A stretch of DNA of 39,507 nt from RH-AL1 sp964243435 (lineage in GTDB: Bacteria; Pseudomonadota; Alphaproteobacteria; Rhizobiales; Beijerinckiaceae), in the NCBI GenBank assembly GCA_964243435.1, contig CAXTFM010000015.1, positions 1-39,507 on the forward strand. The letters are read 5' to 3'. The translations under genes and the position numbers were made by a program. The notes under the pieces are model-generated. The model was not told where the DNA came from, searched no databases, and worked only from the letters and a program-made list of their open reading frames with translations. This document shows, one piece after another, positions 23,069 through 30,062 of the stretch (positions are counted from its first letter, which is position 1; every line of letters starts with the position of its first letter).

Positions 23069-24070
23069 TCAAAGCGGGCGGTTCTTGCCGAGCGGCGCGT
23101 CCGTGGTGCGCTCGGTTTCGACGGCGGTGCGGCCGCCGACATGCCCCGTGCGGCCGTCGTCGACCTCGACCTCGGTCTTGCGCACCGTGTCGTGGATCTC
23201 CTGCGTGCGGTCCTGGGCGACCTTGCCGAGCGAGATTTCCTCGACGACGCGGGCCTCCTTGGACACGACCGCCTCCTCGTCATGCTCTTCCGCCGAGATG
23301 GTGCGCTCCTGGAACAGGTTCTCGCCGGCGCCGAGCGCGCGATCCACCGGATGCCGGCTCACGTCGATGCGCTCGCTGTGCAGGTTGACCGACTCGTTGA
23401 CCGGCTTCTCGACGACGTAGCTGCGCAGCCGCACCCGGCCGTGATTGACGTCGCGCTTGCCGACGCGCAGCCGCTCCTCCGCGAGCTGGATGGACTCCTC
23501 GCCCGTCCCGCCGAGGGCGCCGACGGTGCTTCCCGTGGCGGTGCCGCCGCCCATCACGCCGGTCCGCTCGGTGGCGACGGTTTCGTTCCGTGCGCCAAGG
23601 CCGGCAGCTGCCGTGCTCGTTCCCATCGTGCCGGTTCCAGCGGCCGCGGTGGACGTGCCCAGCGTCGTGGCGCGAGCCTCGTGCCCGGTCCAGCCTTCCG
23701 AACGCCACTGCGACTCGCGCTCGCTCATGTCGACCGCGCCTTCCGCATCGACGATGTGGAGGATGCGGTCGTAGTTCGCCTCGCTCGTATGCACCGTCAG
23801 CAGCACGCCGCCGCGCTTCAAACCTTCCTCGTAGACGTACTTGTCCTCCTCGGGAGCGAAGATGTTCTTGAGCGAGTCCCAGAAGCCGGTGCCGCCGCTC
23901 GCCACCTTGCCGGTCGTGCCGGTCGCGGCGCCGCCGGTGATCGTCACGTCATGGGCGGGCACACCGGCCGCGACGACGTCCACCTTGGCCTTTTCCGCTG
24001 CGGCGCGGGTATCGAAGAGCGCCGTCACGACGCGGTCGTGCTCGGTGGTCGCCTGATTGGTCATGCTCAT
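23069..24070 (-). CDS. YsnF/AvaK-type stress protein (YflT-like domain plus DUF2382)
   Basis: 333 residues, acidic and hydrophilic. Residues about 12-110 are the heat-induced stress domain (RVVTALFDTRAAAEKAKVDVV, then GGVLLTVHT and YDRILHIVDAEGA). A low-complexity Thr/Gly/Ala linker covers about 130-185. DUF2382 spans about 190-305 (IQLAEERLRVGKR..HGRVRLRSYVVEKPV, NLHSERIDVSRHPVD, VVSKEARVVEEISLGK). Known: such proteins are induced by heat, salt or desiccation in Bacillus, Deinococcus and alphaproteobacteria, without an assigned activity. AAGGAAG seven bases before ATG 24070; its ATGA overlaps the stop of the upstream DUF2382 gene, so it is translationally coupled and last in a three-gene operon. 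Confidence 0.92.
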   Translation of the reverse strand: MSMTNQATTEHDRVVTALFDTRAAAEKAKVDVVAAGVPAHDVTITGGAATGTTGKVASGGTGFWDSLKNIFAPEEDKYVYEEGLKRGGVLLTVHTSEANYDRILHIVDAEGAVDMSERESQWRSEGWTGHEARATTLGTSTAAAGTGTMGTSTAAAGLGARNETVATERTGVMGGGTATGSTVGALGGTGEESIQLAEERLRVGKRDVNHGRVRLRSYVVEKPVNESVNLHSERIDVSRHPVDRALGAGENLFQERTISAEEHDEEAVVSKEARVVEEISLGKVAQDRTQEIHDTVRKTEVEVDDGRTGHVGGRTAVETERTTDAPLGKNRPL

Positions 24071-24507
24071 GTTTTCACTTCCTTGGATGCTGGATCGGGG
24101 GTGTTTGACGGTGTTGGACCGGCGCTGTGGCGTTCGACCAGGGCCCGCTGCCGGCGAAGCGGGACGGTGGTTTCGACGTCCTCGGAGCGGGTGATCCGAC
24201 GGATGTGGATCTCCTCCTTGAGCAGGAGCCGCTTCTCGACGACGAGGATCTCTTCGAGGACGGGGACGATGGTGACGTCGCCCTCCGTCCGGATCGTTGG
24301 GGCGACGTCGACGTGCCGATCGACCGGCACGCGCGTCACCTCGGTGGCATCGCTGTCGAGGGTCGCCTTGACGACCTCGTCGCGGGTGTCGGTGACGGTG
24401 CGTACGTCGACGCGGCCGGTGACCGTCCTGCGCTTGCCGACCTCGACCTCCTCGGCGACGAGGCGAAGGGTGTCGGCATCGCGCGTGGTGTCGCGGGTAT
24501 CGGGCAC
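24067..24507 (-). CDS. DUF2382 protein
   Basis: 146 residues from GTG 24507 (GAGG six bases upstream). The same frame is open to 24762, but that part lies inside the upstream membrane-protein gene and is non-homologous. The body is one DUF2382 unit: LRLVAEEVEVGKRRTVTGRV, TLDSDATEVTRVPVDRHVD, VPVLEEILVVEKRLLLKEEI. The C-terminal tail is short and proline-rich. It contains the same repeated beta-strand pattern as the C-terminal half of the next gene, so the two are a diverged duplicate pair. Stop and next start overlap by four bases. Confidence 0.85.
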   Translation of the reverse strand: MPDTRDTTRDADTLRLVAEEVEVGKRRTVTGRVDVRTVTDTRDEVVKATLDSDATEVTRVPVDRHVDVAPTIRTEGDVTIVPVLEEILVVEKRLLLKEEIHIRRITRSEDVETTVPLRRQRALVERHSAGPTPSNTPDPASKEVKT

Positions 24508-24541
24508 GTGCGCCTCGTGAACGCTGGGATCGGCCTGGCGC

Positions 24542-25474
24542 TCAGGAGCGGACGGTTGCCGCGCCGACGACCCGCGTGGTGTCGATCGCACGACGCCGTA
24601 TCGCGACCATCCCACCGAGCGCCGCCGCGACGGCTCCGAGGAGCAGGTCGACGAACATGCCGAAGGCCGCCTTGGAGGCACCAGACGCGGTCGCGTCGGC
24701 AGCATCCTTGGCCTTCTGCTTGGCGTCGTTCGCCGTTTGCTGGACCTTCGCCTGCGCGGCATCGAACTTGGCGGCGGCGTCGGCGCGGCTGATCTTCATC
24801 TGCGCCGCCGTGATGTCGATGATGCGGCTCTTCGCGCCCTCGGCGTCGGCCCCGCCCCGTCCGTAGGTGACGAGATCGCTCGCGACCTCCTTCTGCGCGT
24901 CCTGCGGGCTCATCGTCGCGGGGTCGGGGTTGATCGGCTTCAGGTAGGCCTGCGTCTGCTGCTGGACGACGTCGGGCGACAGGCCGAGGGAGTTGGCGAC
25001 GGGAGCCGCCGCGTCCTTGACCGCGCCGCCCGTCGACGACGCCGCGCTGCTGAGGGCGGAGAAGCCGCCGCCGACGATGCCGCCCACGGCCGAGGACAGG
25101 AGGTAGAGCGTGACGATGGTGGCGATGGCCCAGGCGGTGAGGCCGTGGAGCATGCCATCGAAACTGATCTCGTTGCCGGCGAGCCACGCGGCGGCATAGC
25201 CACCGGCGAACAGGGCGAGGCAACTCGACAGGATCCACCAGATTCCCGCACCGATGCCGAAGCCGCCCGCGCTCGGCGTGGAGCCGGCGTTCACGTCGAC
25301 GGTGGTCAGGCCGATGCCGGCACCGAGCAGGCTGAGCAGGATCTGCAGGGCGAGCGCCAGCACGACACCCGCGAAGATGGCCTGCCACGACACCCGGAGA
25401 TGGATGTGCTTCCATCCCGCCGACGCAACAGGGGGCGACGCTCTATTTGAGCGTTCGTCGACGAATTGTGTCAT
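24542..25474 (-). CDS. PhnA-like membrane protein of a stress operon
   Basis: 310 residues from ATG 25474. Membrane helices at about 30-52 (WQAIFAGVVLALALQILLSL), 72-95 (IWWILSSCLALFAGGYAAAW), 110-135, and one at the C-terminus (FGMFVDLLLGAVAAALGG). Between helices 3 and 4 is a soluble, Ala/Lys/Asp/Gln-rich segment resembling LEA-type helices (KFDAAQAKVQQTANDAKQK). The pattern W.AIFAGVVLAL..Q..LSLLG.GIGL is what genome annotation calls PhnA-like protein; there is no link to phosphonate metabolism. The longer frame to 25633 runs into the neighbouring regulator gene and was rejected. First gene of the operon with DUF2382 and YsnF (34-bp gap). Its promoter must lie in the 110 bp before it. Confidence 0.85.
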   Translation of the reverse strand: MTQFVDERSNRASPPVASAGWKHIHLRVSWQAIFAGVVLALALQILLSLLGAGIGLTTVDVNAGSTPSAGGFGIGAGIWWILSSCLALFAGGYAAAWLAGNEISFDGMLHGLTAWAIATIVTLYLLSSAVGGIVGGGFSALSSAASSTGGAVKDAAAPVANSLGLSPDVVQQQTQAYLKPINPDPATMSPQDAQKEVASDLVTYGRGGADAEGAKSRIIDITAAQMKISRADAAAKFDAAQAKVQQTANDAKQKAKDAADATASGASKAAFGMFVDLLLGAVAAALGGMVAIRRRAIDTTRVVGAATVRS

Positions 25475-25584
25475 TTCACAGTATTCCCGCTGGCAAACCC
25501 CGCTTGGGCTGGCAGCAGGCAAATGGTCCGTTTGGTTGACGCGCACCATGGCCTGTAAGGACCATCGGCCTAGTCCGTTTACGC

Positions 25585-27069
25585 TTATTTCCGTTCGAAG
25601 ACGTAGTTCATGATGCCGTGGTGGCGCGCCCATACCACGGCTTCCGCGCGCTTGTTGACGCCCGTCTTGCGGTAGATCGCGCGAACGTGGTTCTTGACCG
25701 TGTTGACCGACAGGCGCAGCGCGCCCGCGACCGCCTTGTCCGTGGCGCCGCGCGCGATGAGGGCGAGCACTTGGCGTTCGCGCATGGACAGGTCGGCCGC
25801 GTCGAGCGAGGCGTCGTCGCCCGTTTCGGCGTCGGCGAGGCTGTTGATCTTGGCGACGATCTTCTGTCCGAGCCAGGACGCGTCCTGCATCACCGCCTCC
25901 ACCGCCGCCACGAGCTGGGCGTCGGAGCGGCGCTGAACCGTGACGTCCTGGAGAACGGTGAGCACGCAGCGCTCGTCGTGGATCGTCACACCTTCCGACG
26001 ACATCAGGCAGTCGAGGACCTTGCCCCCGTGGGTGCGCAGCTTCACCTCGACCGACCGCACGCGGCCGGTCTGGTCGAGCTGTTGTTCGACCAGCGCGCG
26101 CGTTTCGGGGCTCGACCAGAGCTTGAGGTCCGCCTTGCTGCGGCCGATGGCGCCCGAGCGCTCGTGCCCGAACTCGCGCACGAAGGCGTCGTTGGCATCA
26201 AGGATGCGGTGCCCGGCCAGGACGCTGATCAGCATGGGGATCGGGGACAGGCGGAAGGCGACGGCGAAGCGCTCCTCGCTTTGGCGCAGCGCGGCCTCCG
26301 CCTTGCTGCGGTGCTCGAGGTCGATGAAGGTGAACAGCATGCAGGCGTGGCGGCCGACCTCGATCGGTTGCCCGGCGACGATCACGAGCTTGCTGCCGCC
26401 GTCGGGCAGGCGCAGGCGCGCCTCGGTCTGCAGGATGGCCTGGCCCCGGCTGAGACGTTCAACGGCGTGCTCCCGGCTCTTCGCCCCTTCCAGAACATCG
26501 ATCTCGTAGACGGAATGGCCGATCACCGCCTCGCGGCGGTGCCCGGTCATCGCGAGGAAGCCCTCGTTGACCCTGATGTAGCGGAGGTCGTCGAGGCGGC
26601 AGATCACCGCCGGGGCGGGGTTGGCGGCAAAGGCCTGCTCGAAGCGCTTCTCCGCCCCGTGCTCCTCGGTCTTGTCGGCCAGGACGAGGGCGCCGAGCGC
26701 GAGGTGGCCGTCGGAACCGCGCACGGCGAGCGTGCGGATAAGGTGCGTCCGCCATCCGGTTTCGCCGTCGCGCGAGACTTCCACCACGAGATCGGTGACC
26801 TCGTCCCCGGCGAGGACGCGCTGCGCGGGGTGCTCGCCCTCCGACAGGACATGACCGTTGAGGTAGCGGAACGTGAACCGCGTCCCGTAGGCGCGAGCAC
26901 TGCCGCCGAGCTGCTCGACCCCGTCCACGCCGTGCATGGCGAGCGCGCTCGCGTTGGCATAGGACAGGGCGCCGTCCGGCTCGAAGAGCAGGATGCCTTC
27001 GCGCAGGTCGGCGATGATGCGCTGGAGTTGCGGCCGGTCCGCCCGCTCGATCACAGTTCCAGACGTCAT
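25585..27069 (-). CDS. Three-PAS-domain LuxR-type transcriptional regulator
   Basis: 494 residues. PAS 1 about 12-130 (LREGILLFEPDGALSYANASA), PAS 2 about 140-260 (FEQAFAANPAPAVICRLDDL; VNEGFLAMTGH), PAS 3 about 270-385 (FRLSPIPMLISVLAGHRILDAND), then a LuxR/FixJ helix-turn-helix at about 427-487 (LSMRERQVLALIARGATDKAVAGALRLS..TVKNHVRAIYRKTGV). No receiver or histidine-kinase domain, so the PAS domains themselves should sense a ligand, light or redox cue in the cytoplasm. It lies immediately upstream of, and in the same direction as, the PhnA-like/DUF2382/YsnF operon, which makes that operon its most likely target. The native upstream region is interrupted by the assembly gap. Confidence 0.92.
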   Translation of the reverse strand: MTSGTVIERADRPQLQRIIADLREGILLFEPDGALSYANASALAMHGVDGVEQLGGSARAYGTRFTFRYLNGHVLSEGEHPAQRVLAGDEVTDLVVEVSRDGETGWRTHLIRTLAVRGSDGHLALGALVLADKTEEHGAEKRFEQAFAANPAPAVICRLDDLRYIRVNEGFLAMTGHRREAVIGHSVYEIDVLEGAKSREHAVERLSRGQAILQTEARLRLPDGGSKLVIVAGQPIEVGRHACMLFTFIDLEHRSKAEAALRQSEERFAVAFRLSPIPMLISVLAGHRILDANDAFVREFGHERSGAIGRSKADLKLWSSPETRALVEQQLDQTGRVRSVEVKLRTHGGKVLDCLMSSEGVTIHDERCVLTVLQDVTVQRRSDAQLVAAVEAVMQDASWLGQKIVAKINSLADAETGDDASLDAADLSMRERQVLALIARGATDKAVAGALRLSVNTVKNHVRAIYRKTGVNKRAEAVVWARHHGIMNYVFERK

Positions 27070-27113
27070 GTGCCGCCATGCCTGCCGCCGCGGCCGTCAA
27101 GGCGCCGGAAGCT

Positions 27114-27323
27114 TCATCGGGCGGCAAGCCTAGCAGCGGGCGAGCGTTTCAGCGAGACGGCGTTTGCCNNNNNNNNNNNNNNNNNNNNNNNNNNNNNNNN
27201 NNNNNNNNNNNNNNNNNNNNNNNNNNNNNNNNNNNNNNNNNNNNNNNNNNNNNNNNNNNNNNNNNNNNTCATCGGGCGGCAAGCCTAGCAGCGGGCGAGC
27301 GTTTCAGCGAGACGGCGTTTGCC
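27114..27323 (+). repeat. Identical 55-bp ends flanking an N gap
   Basis: 27114-27168 and 27269-27323 are identical over 55 bp and abut the two sides of the gap exactly. The simplest reading is two contigs that share their terminal overlap and were scaffolded without merging, so this is not a biological repeat. The region 27070-27575 as a whole has no gene I can support apart from the promoter area of the PAS-LuxR gene. Confidence 0.9.
27169..27268. other. Assembly gap of 100 N
   Basis: Exactly 100 unknown bases, the standard placeholder for a gap of unknown size. With the 55-bp flanking identity, the true distance may be zero and the region about 155 bp shorter than shown. Confidence 0.97.
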
Positions 27324-27575
27324 TGCGGCGCCGCGGCGACCGGCAATCCGTCGTCGGCGCGCCATAGCTGCCCGGTCCGCCCGACCGGCATCGCAAGCGA
27401 CGGGCGGCGTGGCCTGCCGCGTCGCTGCGCTCGCGATGCGGGCGGCATGGGCGGGTCGCACGAAGCGGACCATCAGATCCACAACCCCTAGACGTAAGTC
27501 GGATCACACCGCGACCGATCCGTCGAAACCTTCGCTTCGTCCGCGGGATTGATTACGAAACTTCGCGAGGCAACG

Positions 27576-27752
27576 ATGTTCGGTCTTTTCTGGGATGGCG
27601 TGGCGGTCGGTGCGATCGGGGCGGTGCTGCCCTCGTTGATCATGTTCGCCGTCCTCGTTGCAAAGGCGCAGGACGTCTTGGAAGAGGGCTCGACGCCCTT
27701 GCAGCACGAACTCCTGCCGCTTTCCATGGAGTGCAGCGCCTCGGGTTTGTGA
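27576..27752 (+). CDS. Possible small single-helix membrane protein
   Basis: 58 residues, MFGLFWDGVAVGAIGAVLPS then LIMFAVLVAKAQDV and a short tail. One hydrophobic segment covers residues 8-30. GAGG lies six bases before ATG 27576, better than expected by chance, and an in-frame ATG at 27549 has none. No family recognised. It stands alone and is convergent with the secreted protein gene at 27849. Confidence 0.42.
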   Translation: MFGLFWDGVAVGAIGAVLPSLIMFAVLVAKAQDVLEEGSTPLQHELLPLSMECSASGL

Positions 27753-27848
27753 CGGCCGGCGCGTTGCAGCGCACACGGTTTGGCGTATCCGGGACGCGCC
27801 CGACCGGCCCAGTGACGCCGCATCCCGTATGGTGACGCGACATCGGCC

Positions 27849-28508
27849 CTATGACCTGTTCGGCGCGCGGGGCGACATCAGCAGCAGCTTCTCGCGCAAG
27901 GCGCGGACTCGCGCCTCCTGGGCGGCCCTGAGGTCCACGGCGGACAGGCGGCCTCCCGGGTAGGGCGCCGCGAAGAGGGGCAGGGTCAAGGGTGCGGTCG
28001 CGACCCGCGGGTACATGTCCGCCCAGCCCGCTTTGTTCCCCCGCTGGAGCCGGGCACAGTCCGCTGTCGACAGCCTGTCGAGGGCGACCGTTCCGTCCTC
28101 GGTCCGGAAGCGCCGGAACTCATCGCAGGTGCGTTCGCCGGCGAACAGCCACGCACGAGCGAGGAAGCGAACGCGGTAATGCACGTTGGGGTCGTTGTCG
28201 CGCAGGAGCCAGCGATCGCCGAACACGTCCGTCATCGACGCGGTGCCCGCCCGCACCTGCATGCGCAGGGCTGGTCCAAACAAGCCGACCCGCGTCGGGT
28301 CATGGATGCCTTCGATGCGCATGATCGCGTCGTCGAACTCGGGCGGGAGTGGCGCCCGCCGCTCGCTGGCGCTGAGCGTGCGATCGAAGAGCGGCCGGCT
28401 CCAGCTTGCGCCGAGGCTTGCTTGAGCCGGCGACTCCTGCGCCGCGACGCCCGCGGGGTGGGACAGCGCCAAGACCAGGATGGATGCCTTGCGCGCCCCG
28501 CGCCGCAT
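27849..28508 (-). CDS. Secreted protein of unknown function
   Basis: 219 residues from ATG 28508, which begins a signal peptide (MRRGARKASILVLALSHPAG, cleavage after VAAQ). The frame is open to 28670, but that extension overlaps the acyltransferase gene and is not homologous to anything I know. The mature part has two cysteines, in ERTCDEF and TADCARL, suited to one disulfide, an acidic middle with MRIEGIHDPTRVGLFGPAL and a conserved-looking VHYRVRFLARAWLFAGERTC. No enzymatic motif was recognised. It follows the acyltransferase gene by 112 bp on the same strand and may be co-transcribed. Confidence 0.68.
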   Translation of the reverse strand: MRRGARKASILVLALSHPAGVAAQESPAQASLGASWSRPLFDRTLSASERRAPLPPEFDDAIMRIEGIHDPTRVGLFGPALRMQVRAGTASMTDVFGDRWLLRDNDPNVHYRVRFLARAWLFAGERTCDEFRRFRTEDGTVALDRLSTADCARLQRGNKAGWADMYPRVATAPLTLPLFAAPYPGGRLSAVDLRAAQEARVRALREKLLLMSPRAPNRS

Positions 28509-28620
28509 CGTGGACAAGCCCGCCACCTTCGCCTGCTCCTGCGCCGTTACCGAGACTGCCGCCGGGCGAAACTTCGCCTCACCGCCGTGTTCCCACCGCC
28601 CTGGCCCGTAGCGGGTCCGG

Positions 28621-29814
28621 TCAAACGCCGTCCCGGTCGCCCTCTCGTCGCAGGCGGCGGGTCGGGGCAAACGCGGACAGGGGGGAGGCTTGCCGTTTCA
28701 CCGATCCGAAGCGGTGCCGTAGCCGCATGAAGGGCGCTTCGACGAAATCATACGAAAGGTAGGCCGTGAGGAACGACAGCAGGAACAGCACCGCGACCTT
28801 CGGCCAGAACGGCACGCCGAGCGGCGCGACCGCGAAGCCGATGCCGAGATGCCAAACGTAAAGGGAGTAGCTGAGGCGGCCGACGGACACCAGGACGGGG
28901 CTGTTCAGGGCCGCGTTGGCGAGGGGGTAGCGGTTCGAGAACAGCACGGCCGCGATCGCCACGGCGACGGCGAGGTTGAGGATCGAGTAGCGCAGCGTTT
29001 CGCGGAACCAAAGGTCCCGGAACAGGAGGCAGAACAGGACGGCCGCGAGCGCTCCGGCGACCGCCGCCGGCCGGTTCGCCCACAGCAGCAGAAACCTGCC
29101 GGCCCGCAGCTCGCACAATGCCGCCATGAGGACGCCGGTCGCGAGCGAGTCCATCCGCATCTCCGTCCTGAAATAGAAGAAGTGGCTGGTCAGGTACTCG
29201 GGATGGGCATGGGCCGCGTGGAGGCGGAGGCCGAGGGCCGCGACCATGACGACCAGCATGCCCGCGAGCAGCAGGCGCACGTCGCGCGCGAGCAGCAGGA
29301 GCAGCAGCGGGAAGACGATGTAGAAGTGCTCCTCGATCGCCAGCGACCAGAGGATCGAGACGGGAACATAGCCGAAGTCGCTGTCGGCGCGTCCGAACTC
29401 GAAGTAGTAGTTCGCGTAGTAGAACAACGCCGAGCAGATCTCGCCGAGGGAAACCTTGCCGAAGCGTTCGATCGCCAGCCCCGTCACCACCGCCGTGTAG
29501 ACGATGATGACGGGGTACAGTCTCAGCAGCCGCCGGGCGTAGAACGGCCCGAGGCGGACCGTGCCCGTTTGCTTGAACTCGTGAAGAAGCAGGCGGGTGA
29601 TGAGAAACCCGCTGATGACGAAGAAGACCAGCACCCCCAACCCGCCGGGAAACACCTTGCCGCTGATGAAGTGCGTGCACATCACGAGGAGGATGCTGAG
29701 CGCGCGCAAGCCATCGAGGCTGGGAATCTCGCCGCGCTGCGCCGGCATCTGCGCGGCAGGAAGGAACGGCGCGGCCCTCGCGACCGCCGTTTCCGCCGCC
29801 ATGTCGGAACTCAT
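28621..29814 (-). CDS. Acyltransferase 3 (OafA/YrhL-like) membrane protein
   Basis: 397 residues from ATG 29814; GTG 29850 and ATG 29802 are alternatives and no binding site decides. Ten or more hydrophobic helices. Family motifs: IPSLDGLRALSILLVMCTHF, with the Arg and His conserved in the catalytic region; FFVISGFLITRLLLHE; FYARRLLRLYP; WSLAIEEHFYIVFPL; and near the end LSYSLYVWHLG. Known role: transfer of acetyl or other acyl groups from cytoplasmic acyl-CoA to extracytoplasmic sugars of O-antigen, capsule or exopolysaccharide. No SGNH domain is fused; a free SGNH hydrolase is encoded at 34087-35340. Confidence 0.92.
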   Translation of the reverse strand: MSSDMAAETAVARAAPFLPAAQMPAQRGEIPSLDGLRALSILLVMCTHFISGKVFPGGLGVLVFFVISGFLITRLLLHEFKQTGTVRLGPFYARRLLRLYPVIIVYTAVVTGLAIERFGKVSLGEICSALFYYANYYFEFGRADSDFGYVPVSILWSLAIEEHFYIVFPLLLLLLARDVRLLLAGMLVVMVAALGLRLHAAHAHPEYLTSHFFYFRTEMRMDSLATGVLMAALCELRAGRFLLLWANRPAAVAGALAAVLFCLLFRDLWFRETLRYSILNLAVAVAIAAVLFSNRYPLANAALNSPVLVSVGRLSYSLYVWHLGIGFAVAPLGVPFWPKVAVLFLLSFLTAYLSYDFVEAPFMRLRHRFGSVKRQASPLSAFAPTRRLRREGDRDGV

Positions 29815-30062
29815 CGCGCGCGACCCATGCCTGGCGCGATCCGACGGCACGGCCTCGAACGGGTGTCCGAGGAAGGGCTTTCCTTCTCCGGCGACCGGCC
29901 GATGTCGGCTCCGCCCTCACCCCGCGTTAAGCAACCGGGCTGACCGTTCCGTCCGCAGGGAACAGCGACGCCAATTCGAATCAATTTTAGTGAAATCCCG
30001 CGTTCAAGCTTCAACCCCGGCGGCCATCGTCATGGAACGAACGCGGGGATGGGCGAGCGGTC

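Noticed and set aside
24508..24762. N-terminal extension of the DUF2382 protein
   Set aside because: Lies inside the PhnA-like gene, is Arg/Ser-rich, and the GTG at 24507 has a better ribosome binding site.
27078..27491. Open frames spanning the N gap
   Set aside because: They exist only because unknown bases cannot contain stops.
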